Assembly: GCA_949318235.1 (NCBI GenBank)
Contig: OX439127.1
Location: 22,116,174-22,180,173 of the forward strand
Origin: Ecdyonurus torrentis
Taxonomy: Eukaryota; Arthropoda; Insecta; Ephemeroptera; Heptageniidae
Direction of reading: 5' to 3'
DNA: 64,000 bases
Position 1 is the first letter of the stretch. The number at the start of each line of letters is the position of its first letter. This document shows, piece by piece, positions 52,766-64,000 of the stretch. Under the pieces are notes generated by a model that was given only the letters and a program-made list of their open reading frames with translations, made no database searches and was not told the origin of the DNA. The position numbers and the translations under genes are program-made.

Positions 52766-53309
52766 ACAACTAAAATAAAGCAAAACAAAATACAAAACAG
52801 TCTCCAAATTGTTTTCATACCTACTACATTATATGTTAATTAATATTTTACAGTGTTGTAAAATTCATCACAGCATCTAACATAAATAAACTTTTTTTTT
52901 GTTCATATATAGAATTATCTTTATGAACATAATAAGACAATGGTTAATATGAACATACTGTACATTTGAATTTACAAATTAATATAAGCACGAAAAAAAA
53001 ATGTTCCCACAAACTCTTCCTCTTCATAAATGTTAAACCTAGAATTCTAATCTGTAAGTCCTGTGTCCGCGCAATGATATAATATATTATATATTATATT
53101 TATTTATAGATAGTATTTTATTTATATACCTTTTTTATATTATACATTTCATAATTCATAAATCAATTAATTATAGTAAATATCGTTGTTCATTATAACT
53201 CATGCAACTAAATAAAACTAAAAATGTGCGTACAAAATAAAATAACATTCTTAATAATAATATAATAACAATACAATTTACAACTTATAATATTGTTTTA
53301 TTAAATAAA

Positions 53310-53409
<100 letters not shown>

Positions 53410-55320
53410 CTATTTCTATTATAATATAATTTTCTGTTTTTAAATAATCTGACATTTAAGTTTGCGTTTCCTTTTTAATCAAAATCATTTTAATGATTTT
53501 CACACGTATAATGATGCTGAGGTTGAATAATGTTTTTTAATGTTTTTTTTTTTTTTAATTTTTTTAAATGAAAAATATAGATATGAGTTTTATTAAAATG
53601 AGAAATGAAGATAACCACGCCAAAGATGAGAGCAAAAAGTTTTCTTTTCTTAAATCATTCTTACTTTCCTTTTTGTTATTATAGTATTCGTGTTTATTTA
53701 GAAACACAAAGAACGTAAAGTCGTAATGTTAATGAAATATGTTAAAGTCTTAAGACTTATGTCTGTTGTTTATTCGAACTTTATTTGTATAATTTTAAAA
53801 AATCCGCAAATTAAAATTACATTAATAAAATGGCAAACAAAAATGTCAGCCATATTTCTCCAAATTATGAAATTATAAAATTATTTTGTTATTTGAACTT
53901 TATTACGACTTTTCGTTTTAAGAAATATTAACATCGAGAGTTAGCATTCATTGTTAAATGTATTATTATGCATATATCATCAATACCTGTTGCATGCTTG
54001 ACACAAATCAATCACTAATAATCTATATAACTCATTACACGTGTCGATAGTAAAGTGTAAGCTGCCTCCCCTTTTTTTATTTATCCATTTATTTCATAAT
54101 CTCTAGTACATTCGTTTTTATATACACCTCATATGTCTTATTCACATATATATAAATACTCTTAATTACTATAATTTAATATTATGTATTCATATAAATC
54201 ATTGACCACATGCATCAAATAGATTAAATCTAATTAAGTTTTTATTTCAATTTTTTTTTTTAATTAAATTATGAATAAAATTATATACAAAGTTTTACAA
54301 TAGAAATTTGAAAAAACATAATATACTATAAATTAAAAAATATAATAAATTTTACTCAATGTTGATGCATGTGGAATGTTATAAATCACAATCAAATTTT
54401 CTTTCTCTTTTCATTTTTCTCTTAAATTTTACATACACATTTATTAATATTGCATTAAAATAATGTATACTGTACAACAGTTATACATTATATATTATGC
54501 AATAAATAAACTGTAGTAAAATTCTCTTACAAACACATAACAATTATAGCATTCAATTTTATCATTTCTTTCCAAGTTTTTATTTTTATTTTATATATAT
54601 TATATAATTTCCTTTGCTCTGCATATATACAGAACTAACAATGAATGAAGTTTGAAATTACAACATCAAATATATAGAGATCAACAACTTGCAAACATTG
54701 ATCTAAATATTTATTTAATCATTATGAGAACATTTATAGTTTTATTGCCAAATAAAATTTGAAGATTTTGCAATGTATTGCTTGTTATATTTATATATTC
54801 TATATGTATATTTTTTTGTTACATTATTATTGTTATAGTTATTATTTTTTTTATATAACATTTCACATAAATATAACATCAAAAAAGGTTATTTTTTTTT
54901 ATAGTTTTATCAACATTTAGAAGTGACACTCAGATAAATATATAGCTTTTGAGAAAAACTAATTCTGTAAGATATATTATTTTTAATAACTCATAAGTAA
55001 ACATTATTTTGATATGTGTTATTATATGTTTGTCATATTTGGAAATGTCTTTTCCACACACTTTCAAAATATGTAAAACAAAATCATTTTGTTAAAAGAG
55101 ACGCGTTATTATTATTACTTTTTTTTAATCAACGGGATTTTTCAGAGTAAAGCCTATTACAATATTTAATACATCTTCCTCCAATATGTTACAATCACCT
55201 TTCATTTTTTTTTATCACGTAAATCTCTTATTCACTTTTATTTAACATATCTTACAGATTTTCTCAAAAGAACACCAAAGAAATTGTAAAATTTAATACT
55301 GTAATATTCAATTCACACAG

Positions 55321-55352
<32 letters not shown>

Positions 55353-57398
55353 AACATTTATTTTTTTTTCTTTTTTTTTTCTTTTGGGGTTCTGTTAAAT
55401 ATGATATGTATTGAATTTTTTAATGTGGCCCCAATACAGTATACATCTATATAATAATATTTTATTATAATGATTTGATATGTATTATTTGTATAATTGG
55501 ACAAAACAGCTCATGATATGTATCAATCAGTTTTTTTTTCTTCAATCAATTCACATTACGCGTGTAACTTATAACATTTTTTTTTTACCGATCACTATGT
55601 AACTTTTTTTTATATATATATAATTGCATTCTTTGTCCTCTAGCATTCAATATCTAAATTCATGACTAGATTACATTTTTCTTACCATAAATATTTTTGC
55701 AATCGTAGAATATATTCCTTTCTTTCTAAAAACGATTAGTTTTATATACCTAATATACATATTATTTAGACCACATACATGTATATATATATTTTTTACG
55801 GTGATAATATCTTACTAAGGACATAATTATATTATTACATTTATTATTTATTCTTATTACATATGAGATTATTATTATTATTACTTTTTTTTTTGTATTT
55901 CTGCATATTATTATTATTATTTTTCTTTCTTTCTTTACTTTTCTTTTATTATTTTTTTCTTTTTTTTATTATTATTTTTTCTGAGTATGATGTTTGAGGC
56001 TGGCCTTCATACATTTAAAATGCTTACTAAAACTTACAAGAACACACTTTTTTTTTCTCAAATTTCATTCGTGAAAGATACATTTATATGTACACTCATC
56101 ATAATTAAAAACAGTCACTGGGTCCATTTTTTTTTATTATTTTTATTTGTTTGTTGTAATTTATAATAAATTAATTTATTACTTCCAATATAAAATACTA
56201 TATAAAATTTCGGGGTCTTTTACAAAAATTTCTTTTGTTCTGTTTTGATCCCTTTTAAAATTTTACAACATTAGGCTTGTACTATAAAATGAAACAGAGG
56301 TTACTAGAAAATTGTATGAAATGATATTATCAATATATATATATATATTTTTTAATTGCATAAGAATGTATAAAAGTGCCTGAGTTTTATAGAACATTGG
56401 GTGGTATTTAAATTTAAAATCATATAACATTAGAAAGGCCAAACTATCAATCATTTCACAAGATTATAATTCTTATTATTTATAATATATATGATTATAT
56501 ATCTATGAAAACATAATAACACAACATGTAGCTCAAAAGTTATACATTTACCCTGCTCTAATATTCTTATATACAGGCAAAGCTCTATAATGTGAAATGA
56601 ATTATTTAGATGGCCTACATATTATCCTGGACCTTCGTGGAAAATATTTTATTCTCGTACGTAGTTTCTATTTCATTCTTTGAAAGCATATCCTTTTTTT
56701 TTTTTTTTTTTTTTTTCATTCTTGAATATAGTTTTAATGTGTTTCAGTGTCTTGTTTTGTTACTATTATTATTGGTAATATGGTTTTTAAGTATCAATCA
56801 CGAAAGAAAGATGATTTATAATATATTATATTATATATTTATAGTTTAATGAATCAAGGAAATATAGGATTATGAAGCCTGCTTCTATAATTATTTCCCT
56901 TGAGCTCTATTATATTTCCACTGTTACGTGTACAAATACATTATATAGTAATAATATTTAGGCCTGGCAAAATTCAAACAACGTAAGTTTTTGTGTAACT
57001 AGTTTTTTACGTCATATTTATATTTAAATAATAACCCATTTAATTGTCTAAGAAATATTAATAAAGATGTCATGGAAGTCGAAAATGCCACCCGTATTTA
57101 CGTCTACAGGCTTCTGAGACTTCACACCTTTAACACTTTTTTTATATATATTTTGAAATCAGAGTCTGTCCATGATTCAACACATTCTCACTTTATTCAA
57201 CGTAGAGTCACTGCGTCAACATTCTTCTCTCATCACATGCACATTTTCTTAAAAATAATAACTTTTCAAAATATATTTGTTCAAGGAATAATAAAATATA
57301 AATAATTACAAAATTCTTGGGGTATATTAATATTATTATTATTATTATTTGAGAAGATGGGAGGGGAGGGGGGGAGAGGAATGCTAATTGAATAGCAT

Positions 57399-57408
57399 TT
57401 TATTTATT
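57399..57408 (-). terminator. Candidate poly(A) signal of the choline transporter gene
   Basis: Two overlapping AATAAA hexamers (AATAAATAAA on the minus strand) lie about 90 bases after the ChT stop codon. That is a suitable place for cleavage and polyadenylation, though AATAAA is frequent by chance in DNA this AT-rich. Confidence 0.5.
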
Positions 57409-57497
57409 AAAAAAAAGTGTATTGCAATATTTTTCAGAAAAGATCGATGTTTGAATTTTGCAAGGACTTTTGTATAGTGTGTATGTTGTGTGCAAAT

Positions 57498-58119
57498 TTA
57501 GAGAGTGGTTTGATCTTGCCGTGGCTTATCTCCACCAACACCTCCTCCTCCTCCTCCTCCTCCTCCTCCACCTCCTCCACCACCTGCCGCCGCTGCTGCT
57601 GCAGCACTTTGCCTCCTAAGACGCAAATTCTCTGCAGCGGCATCCATTTCATCGTCAGGTTCAAGTGCAGGATTTATACGACCATTACGTTCATCTGTAG
57701 AGGAGTAACTCTTAACTGTAGCTGAACTCATGACAGCCAGTTCACCCTCTCCTGCTGGATCACCGACACGTTCGACGTCTTCAGGAATGTTAACCACACA
57801 ACGGAATAAATCATATCCAGGTGCAAGACGACCAGTTTCAAAAGCCCATTTACTTAACCATGATACCCCAATTAGGGTTATTAATGACATTACCATGGCC
57901 ATGGTCCTGAATGGAAATAGTTGTCGTCCATCTTCCGTGTATCCAGGATAATGAATTAAAGCGGGTAATCCTAGCATTGGTTCACCACCACTAATTCGTA
58001 CCAAGAAAGCCATTATATACGCGGAGAGACTTCCGTATGTGTTGCAACTATCTTTGAAATGTACCACCATGAGCAGTTGGGGGAATAGGATACAGTACAC
58101 AAGATCCGAACACATTGAC
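57498..58119 (-). CDS. ChT: High-affinity choline transporter, last coding exon and C-terminal tail
   Basis: The last exon starts at gttcctcag|GTCAATG, completing the Trp codon and reading SMCSDLVYCILFPQLLMVVH. Three membrane segments follow, with the conserved SGGEPMLGLPALIHYPGY (a turn of choline transporters) and LFPFRTMAMVMSLITLIGVS between helices. The cytoplasmic tail begins near FRCVVNIPEDVERVGDP and has a Ser/Thr-rich patch (SSATVKSYSSTDERNG). It ends in a run of seven Ala and about fifteen Gly, then VGGDKPRQDQTTL and a stop. The Ala/Gly run is encoded by a GCT/CCT-type triplet repeat that could vary in length. The open frame extends 5' only to the splice site; an internal ATG at 58115 is not the gene start. 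Confidence 0.95.
57541..57607 (-). repeat. Coding triplet repeat in ChT (poly-Ala/poly-Gly)
   Basis: CCT/CTG-type triplets on the plus strand encode the Ala and Gly run at the ChT C-terminus on the minus strand. It is in frame and lies about 13 codons before the stop. Confidence 0.9.
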
Positions 58120-58300
58120 CTGAGGAACAGAACAAAAATGTGTTGTCACATTAATAATATTTAGTTAAACAATTTTTAAATAATACAATTTGAATTTTTA
58201 ATTATAATTATCTTAAATTTTAGTGGTGTGATAAATTTTCAATTTAAAGATAATACAAAAATATTGATGCTTATTGAATAATATTATTATCTTAACTTAC

Positions 58301-58404
58301 CAAAGGCCATAAATAGAAGGTATGGTGAGTGCCATGATAGTAGACAGAACTCCCACGACGAGGATGGACACTCGCATTACCCAAATAATTTCCATCTCGG
58401 AGGC
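58301..58404 (-). CDS. ChT: High-affinity choline transporter, internal exon 5 of 6 seen
   Basis: This 104-base exon reads ASEMEIIWVMRVSILVVGVL followed by STIMALTIPSIYGLW. The acceptor is gttacag|GCC. The donor TTTG|GTAAGT splits the Trp codon, which the next exon completes. It encodes the short cytoplasmic link after FRQR and one membrane helix. Together with flanking exons it gives LIFRQRASEMEIIWVMR, the expected SLC5A7 order. The intron before it, about 2.3 kb, is the longest one seen in this gene. Confidence 0.94.
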
Positions 58405-59546
58405 CTGTAACATTCAAAATTTATAATTATTCAGTTCACATCATACACAGAAATAAATACAAGTTTTTATATTCGTTTAGACGGCACAGTGAGTTTTTTT
58501 TTTTTATTTAAATCAGAAAATCAATATAAATCATTTACCATAAATATTGTTGAAAAAGCAAATTGTGTAGCTATACGATTATATAAACTGAGTGGGAAGT
58601 AAGTCAACAACTTGGAAAGAAAGAAAAAAAGAGAGAAAAAAAGTTATATAGAAGTTAAAATGTCATAGTTACACGGGACTACGTGATCATTATTTTTCTT
58701 GAGGGTATAAAATAATAAGACATATTTTTTCCTTGAAACAAACTTATGAATATTTAATGTACGTACGCCGTCTTCTTTTTATGCCTATCTCTTATTCTCT
58801 TCTGTTATCGAGTGTTATTATTATTATTTAACAAGGATGTTTTTAAAGCTATAAAATGCTAGAATAAATGTCAAAAGGTTGTTTGTGAGTGTAAGACATT
58901 AACAAAAAAATGAACAATTTAAAAGGTAGTATCAGTTAATGAATATTCAATCAGTCAAGTTCAATACTTCAATTAGGAGCAAGTGACTTTTGAAGATATT
59001 TTACCTATTATTTATCACTATTGTTATAACCCGTCAAGCAGGGTTCATGAAAATACAACTTATGTTAATTTCATTATTATAAATAGACATAAGTTTGACG
59101 TAAAGTTTAACAAGGAGACGCCATAAAAACGTTACAGACGAGAATAAAAATAACTAATGAATGCAAATTGCTATTATACTTTATTGTTTGTTGTTTAAAA
59201 TCGATATTCATTCATGTAACGTTACAGTCCATAATTATTAAAACCAAGCATCGTAAATTTAAAGAAGTTAAAAAAAATTAATGTTTTTAAAATTAGAAAA
59301 TTATATGGTTTTTAATGTGTTAAATAACTTTTAAAAGTTTATTAACAAAGCAATTTAAAACACTTTACACGGTTTATTGGTAAAAAAAGATAATTTGACA
59401 AAAGTATTAATTTGATGTAGATTAGTACAAAAATGATGAGTTATTAAGTTATATATTACTGAAATAGATGTAAAATTTATTTTTCTTTGCAATTTTTAGA
59501 AGACTGCGTAGCTATTTTGGTTATTATCCTTTTCTTATATTATCTA

Positions 59547-59587
<41 letters not shown>

Positions 59588-60724
59588 GTTTTTCTGTCGC
59601 TCTCTGTCGTTTAAACTAAGCATGTAGCTGAGCCTATATACACTCTTTTGCACACAAGGCAAAATACCGAACAGCTATATATTATAGCTTGTAAGGGAGG
59701 GTTTACTGTGTACGGCTTCTTTCCATCCCTTATGCTCGTCACCTGGCATCGATTTTGTTTAGCCGCTCACCGCTACCGCTGTATATTACTGCTCACTATA
59801 CCGTTTGATATTGCGTGATATCACAATCGTGTAGCGTGCCGCTTGCTTACCTCTATTATTAGACCCAGATCACACCGGTCACTCGTCATCTTAAATTTTT
59901 AACCTTTTTTTTCCCCAGATTTATAATTACAATTGCTTTATGATACCAAAACTTATTTTTCAGCACGGAATTTTTTTATGACATTATTTATATTTATTGT
60001 TATATTATAATTAGAAATTTTATCGAAAAATATTTTTTATTCAATTTAAACAACGAGAACTAGAAATTTTATTTTAAAAGTAGCTAAAATTTAGTTCTTA
60101 TTAAATTTTAATAACTATAACTCCATCTTAAAACTCAAGTCAACTGTGAAAAGTTTATTCTCAATATTTTATTTTTTAATGTTTAATTTATTATTAGTAT
60201 TATTTGCAAAAGGCTTGTTAAGTCAATATTCATGTATATTTTAAATACAGTAAATGAAATAATAAGCAGCACATCGATTATATAGCATTGATATCAGAAT
60301 GCGTATTAAATATTTATGATTCTCTTCGATTGTATACAAAAATCAATACATCGCTGTCCATCATGAAAAAATTATTTATTTATATTGTGTACACTGCTTA
60401 CTTCAACTTTTCTCATCGTTGCTTCTTTAATAAACAAATATTTTTGCAAGTTCAAAATTTAAGGACTATTGATTACAGACGGTATAGTTTTTCCCATGAT
60501 ACACAATTTTTACGTCACTATATCAAGCATTACAATTGCAAGCTCACTACAATGATGATAATAGCAGTCTACAATAATTACGTAGGAGATAAAATATATC
60601 ATATGTTAATGCAATAAGCTTTTGCATTTAAGAGTTTAGTTATTTTTGACTGTCATGCACGTGCTGTGTTGTTAAGATTTAATATGTATACTTTAAAGAA
60701 AAGAAGTAACAAATATTAACTTAC
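58405..60724 (-). other. ChT intron between exons 4 and 5 seen
   Basis: This 2.3-kb AT-rich intron carries a CT microsatellite at 59549-59584 and a GC-richer patch at 59640-59890. No further exon is recognised, and the flanking exons join in frame without one. Confidence 0.7.
59549..59584. repeat. CT microsatellite in a ChT intron
   Basis: CT repeats in the intron between the fourth and fifth ChT exons seen. Confidence 0.95.
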
Positions 60725-60942
60725 GCGTTGTCGAAAGATAAGCTTGTACACATTACGAGCAAACATGGAGCTTGCAGAAAGCACGCTCGAGTCAGCTGAA
60801 CTCATGACAGCAGCAGACACGGCACCTAGTCCGAAGAATGATACGAAATCTGGGGTCAAATATTGCAGCACCATGGGCAGGATCATGGCAGTTTCTGTCT
60901 CTGTTAATGGCCAAGGTCCTCTGTAGTCCGTCTCGTTCCATG
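60725..60942 (-). CDS. ChT: High-affinity choline transporter, internal exon 4 of 6 seen
   Basis: This 218-base exon encodes [20 protein letters not shown], then [20 protein letters not shown], then [20 protein letters not shown] and [12 protein letters not shown]. The extracellular loop with the WNETDY glycosylation site (NET) is followed by the helix containing [20 protein letters not shown], among the most conserved parts of SLC5A7. This corresponds to the Na2-site helix of the sodium-symporter fold. The acceptor is tgttcag|CATGG and the donor is CAACGC|GTAAGT (phase 0). Confidence 0.96.
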
Positions 60943-61255
60943 CTGAACACAAAACAACAAAAACACTAGCACCAACATTCACTAGTAACCAACTTGTGTG
61001 TATTCTAGTGATTTAATTGAAACTAAATCTTAAAAATGACTATTATATTCATTTAATTGATATTTATTAATATATATAGTTAAATGATTCAATTAAAAGT
61101 TATGTTTAAATTAGATGTGTAGCGAGTGCGTCCCTTATTAAAATGTTATACGCACAGCTCAAATCTATAGTTTGGCGATAAATGAGAAATGAATAATAAT
61201 TTTAAAAGAGTGGAGGAGTGTGTTTTTATAAAGATGAAAAAGAATTGTTACTCAC

Positions 61256-61385
61256 GCACAGCCTTGGCGATCGCTCCGATCATGACTGGAGGAATAGCCA
61301 TAAGGATGCACCCGGCAGCGGCCACGTAAGACAAGATCTGGGCACGAATGGCCGTCTTACTGGACAGTACACGTTGGAAATACAC
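61256..61385 (-). CDS. ChT: High-affinity choline transporter, internal exon 3 of 6 seen
   Basis: The exon reads [20 protein letters not shown] followed by a hydrophobic helix ([20 protein letters not shown]) and [11 protein letters not shown] is the conserved intracellular segment after the substrate-site helix in choline transporters. The acceptor is cttacag|GTG (phase 0) and the donor is GCTGTGC|GTGAGT, leaving one base that forms a Pro codon with the next exon (AKAV-P-WNETDY). A competing GT two codons earlier in the donor region fits both frame and consensus less well. Confidence 0.94.
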
Positions 61386-62322
61386 CTGTAAGATACGAAA
61401 CAAAGCAATATTTGACATCAAAAATCAGAAAATTGTTTAAGTGAATTGAAATTTTAATGAAGTTTTTACTATCATTATAAATTTTAATGAAGATTACGTT
61501 TTAATTATATAAGGAACCGCATTTTTTTAACAAGAAGAATGATTGCAACAGTGTAAACAATAATAAAAAACAAACAGGATACTTTCTCTTATCTATTAAA
61601 TTATTTGGAGATGAAAAAAATAAGTAAATATTATTATAATACACTATACGAGCTCCCTTTTCTTTTCTTCTCTCCCTCAGATATGATTCGAATTTCGTGT
61701 CTGGTTACTTCACTTTACTCTATTGATTTCAGTAGAAAGACTCATATTATGAAACGTGGGAAAAGCAGGACAAATACACACATTGGGAAAAAATGAGCTT
61801 TAGTGTGCAGGGAATAATATAACGTATTGGAAAAAGAGGGATTGTTAGCCCCTCGGGATAATTATATTGCTTCACACCATACCGAGTGACACATCAGCTG
61901 TTTGATAATATTATACCCTAGTGAACTGTATAAATTTAGCTGTTTTTTTCCCTGTTCATCATAGAAGAAGTTCATTCAGTTCTTTTTTTTTTAATTTAAA
62001 AATCAGGCAATAAAGTACAATTAATTCATTATTGAAATGCTTACGATATTATTACTTTCTATGACAGTTTATCCAACAATGATATATCTTTACAATTATT
62101 TTGCTGGAGTAAAAATCTATTACATTTTGTGTACTTATTTACAATTATTCTTCTTGTTCCTTTGAAAGATACTATTTTCTTTTAATTGCAAATTGTATAC
62201 AATTATTATTGCAAATAGTTTCAATTATAAAGTTTGAAAGTAAGATTTTTTTTTTTTTTTTTTTTTTTGAGTAGTAGTTTTTAAGTTATATCATAATGTT
62301 ATGGTAAATTATGGTAACTTAC

Positions 62323-62472
62323 CTGCCATGGAATACCACCAAACACGAGCAGTAAGCCATAGTCTATATAGAACCATGTCTCAGAACTATCCACCTCTCC
62401 TATCCAGTCCACCACCGAAGGCGAGAGTGAACCAACATGTTCATCCATAATGGCAAATGGAATACACATCCA
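62323..62472 (-). CDS. ChT: High-affinity choline transporter, internal exon 2 of 6 seen
   Basis: This 150-base, 50-codon phase-0 exon begins WMCIPFAIMDEHVGSLSP and ends LLLVFGGIPWQ. The acceptor is ttttcag|TGG and the donor is ATGGCAG|GTAAGT. It follows directly from FIGL of the preceding exon to give FIGLWMCIPFA. The exon covers the end of one membrane helix, an extracellular loop rich in acidic residues (DWIGEVDSSETW) and the next helix. GGIPWQ at the end is a conserved SLC5A7 motif that continues as VYFQRVLS in the next exon. Confidence 0.95.
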
Positions 62473-62740
62473 CTGAAAACATTTTATTATCAATTGAATT
62501 TAGAAATATTCTTTAGGATTCGTATATGTTATTGTTTTTTTATGACTTTTAAAAAATCTATCCAATTAACTCTTTTAATCGTATTTTATTGAGAGTAAAA
62601 AACTGAAATTACATGAATCAAAAACGTTATAAATAAAATATTGAAATAATATAAGTCAACAGTACAGTATCAGAAATACTTTTAATCTTTCTATTATAAT
62701 ACAAACTTTTTAAGCTACATTAAATTTAAAAATAAATGAG

Positions 62741-62781
<41 letters not shown>

Positions 62782-63019
62782 GAAATATTATACAGGATTT
62801 ACAACATTCTAGCGTAATTTTTTATAATCTTAAGCTCAAACCAAGGTACGAGCTTATATAATCAGTTAATCACTTATTGAGCTGTAAATCCCGCATTATA
62901 ATTTTCATTTAGTTTAAACTATTACATTTTTTTTAAGTACTGCATGATGTTAGCTATACACTAAATGCATGAAATATTATCATGACATTTGCTACAAATT
63001 TTAAATAATTTTAACTCAC

Positions 63020-63168
63020 AAGACCAATGAAGATGCAGAAAAGTTGGATTACGTCTGTATAGGCAACACTGTAGAGACCTCCGAACAAAGTGTAGAACAC
63101 CGCAATACATGAGCTTAGAATTACGCTGGTGCGATGGTCCATATCAATTATAACACTCAATGTAGCAC
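63020..63168 (-). CDS. ChT: High-affinity choline transporter, internal exon (first one in window)
   Basis: This 149-base exon of the sodium- and chloride-dependent choline transporter (SLC5A7 type) encodes [18 protein letters not shown] through [19 protein letters not shown] to CIFIGL. The [10 protein letters not shown]...QLF core is the signature of TM4-TM5 in SLC5 choline transporters and is almost unchanged across animals. The acceptor is aaacag|GTGCT (incoming phase 1, completing a Gly) and the donor is GGTCTT|GTGAGT (phase 0). The protein takes up choline made by acetylcholine breakdown at the terminal, the rate-limiting step for resynthesis. The N-terminal exons, roughly the first 150 residues, lie beyond the right edge, so the gene is partial here. 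Confidence 0.95.
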
Positions 63169-64000
63169 CTGTTTAAAAAATTAAATAATTTAAAAATAAA
63201 ATCTATTTTCCTTTTGCTATAAAAATAAGAAAAATGTCAATGCCATAACAACGTTAAATTTAGAAAAGAATATTATATTCTGAATATTATACAACCAGTA
63301 GAACAATAGACTGATGGTAATATATTTGTTTTAAGTTGTTTGTTATGTGTACTGCTACCAAAAGCTGCCAGAAACTCACGTTTTTATGTTTGCAAATTTT
63401 GGCTCAACGGTAATGACAATTTTTTAAAATAATGTTTTGTCATTTTTGGCAAGCTCAAAATGATTAAAAAATGAAGAATTTGCCACAATCTTTTACATAC
63501 TTTTTAAATTTTAACACTTTTTTTTTGCACCCGAAGGCAACAATCCCAATAATATCTGAACTAAAAAATAAATGATAATAATAATAAAAAAGAGAGAGAT
63601 AAAAAAAATCTTGTAGTGTTCAGGAGTTGATATCCCGTCTGGTAATGACTGATGAACCAAACCAACAGTTTTTGTGCAATTTTATTGTTATTTTTTTAAT
63701 AAACAGTGATTTTTTGTCATTATTTAAATTTTTTTTTACTTCATCCCCATTTAAAATTCCAATATTGTATCTTCTAAAAATACTTTTTTTTTTAAAGAGT
63801 ACAGTAATGTCAAGTTTTTATATCAATATACTTTAAGAAAAGGTACTTTATTTTATTTTACTAGCAATACGTGACTAAATTTAATAGGACTTCATTCACT
63901 TCTCATTTTAGAAACATAAAATACTAAAAATAATATAACTAGTAGTTTTTCATTGGTTGGTACAAAAACACGCAAAAGAAAGGAAAAAAAATATAACATT
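63169..64000 (-). other. ChT intron upstream of the first exon seen
   Basis: AT-rich intron sequence runs to the window edge. The preceding exon must end one base into a codon (phase 1). I find no exon candidate in this stretch. Confidence 0.65.

Larger units (their letters stand above)
60943..63019 (-). other. ChT introns separating exons 1 to 4 seen
   Basis: Introns at 60943-61255 (about 0.3 kb), 61386-62322 (0.9 kb) and 62473-63019 (0.5 kb) separate the coding exons listed. They hold a poly(T) at 62247-62269 and a poly(A) at 62744-62777, and nothing else I recognise. Confidence 0.7.

Noticed and set aside
57434..57951. Plus-strand and alternate-frame proteins with poly-Ser or poly-Glu
   Set aside because: Shadows of the triplet repeat and of the last ChT exon.
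60288..60617. 109-codon plus-strand frame in a ChT intron
   Set aside because: AT-rich chance frame with no recognisable domain and no flanking signals.

Overview
The window is AT-rich, microsatellite-dense eukaryotic DNA with long introns. Its recognisable proteins are insect neuronal proteins, so it is almost certainly an insect genome. The order cannot be fixed from the sequence; the long introns argue against a compact dipteran genome. There are only three genes, all on the minus strand and all serving the acetylcholine cycle: synthesis (choline acetyltransferase, ChAT), vesicle loading (vesicular acetylcholine transporter, VAChT) and choline re-uptake (high-affinity choline transporter, ChT/SLC5A7 type).

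Layout in transcription order (right to left). The last six coding exons of ChT lie at 63168-57498; its N-terminal exons are beyond the right edge. A stretch of about 31 kb follows (57.4-26.65 kb) with no gene I can support. It holds microsatellites, several foldback or MITE-like elements, a 200-base assembly gap and a few GC-richer islands. ChAT exon 1 is at 26460-26283, with its leader upstream. VAChT is an intronless 601-codon frame at 17400-15595, inside ChAT intron 1 and on the same strand, which is the classic nested cholinergic gene locus. ChAT exon 2 is at 676-553. The rest of ChAT lies beyond the left edge.

The two ChAT exons are not visible as long open frames. I found them by reading GC-rich islands with good splice sites. 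Spliced together they give ...STLPDTG|WKDSIWSLPKRLFS..., which matches the N-terminus of Drosophila ChAT as I remember it (...PSDTGWKDSILSIPKKWLS...). In exon 1 the ChAT frame has no AUG after the last in-frame stop. It has an ACG in an excellent initiation context (A at -3, G at +4). Non-AUG initiation has been reported for Drosophila ChAT, so this may be a conserved translational control. The leader also carries short upstream reading frames.

The main points of interest are the linkage of ChT to the ChAT/VAChT locus, the AUG-less ChAT start, unusual low-complexity C-terminal tails on VAChT and ChT, a duplicated intronic segment keeping two perfect TGACGTCA sites, and a set of inverted-repeat elements. 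Splice sites, starts and homology were judged by eye; no alignment or database search was run.
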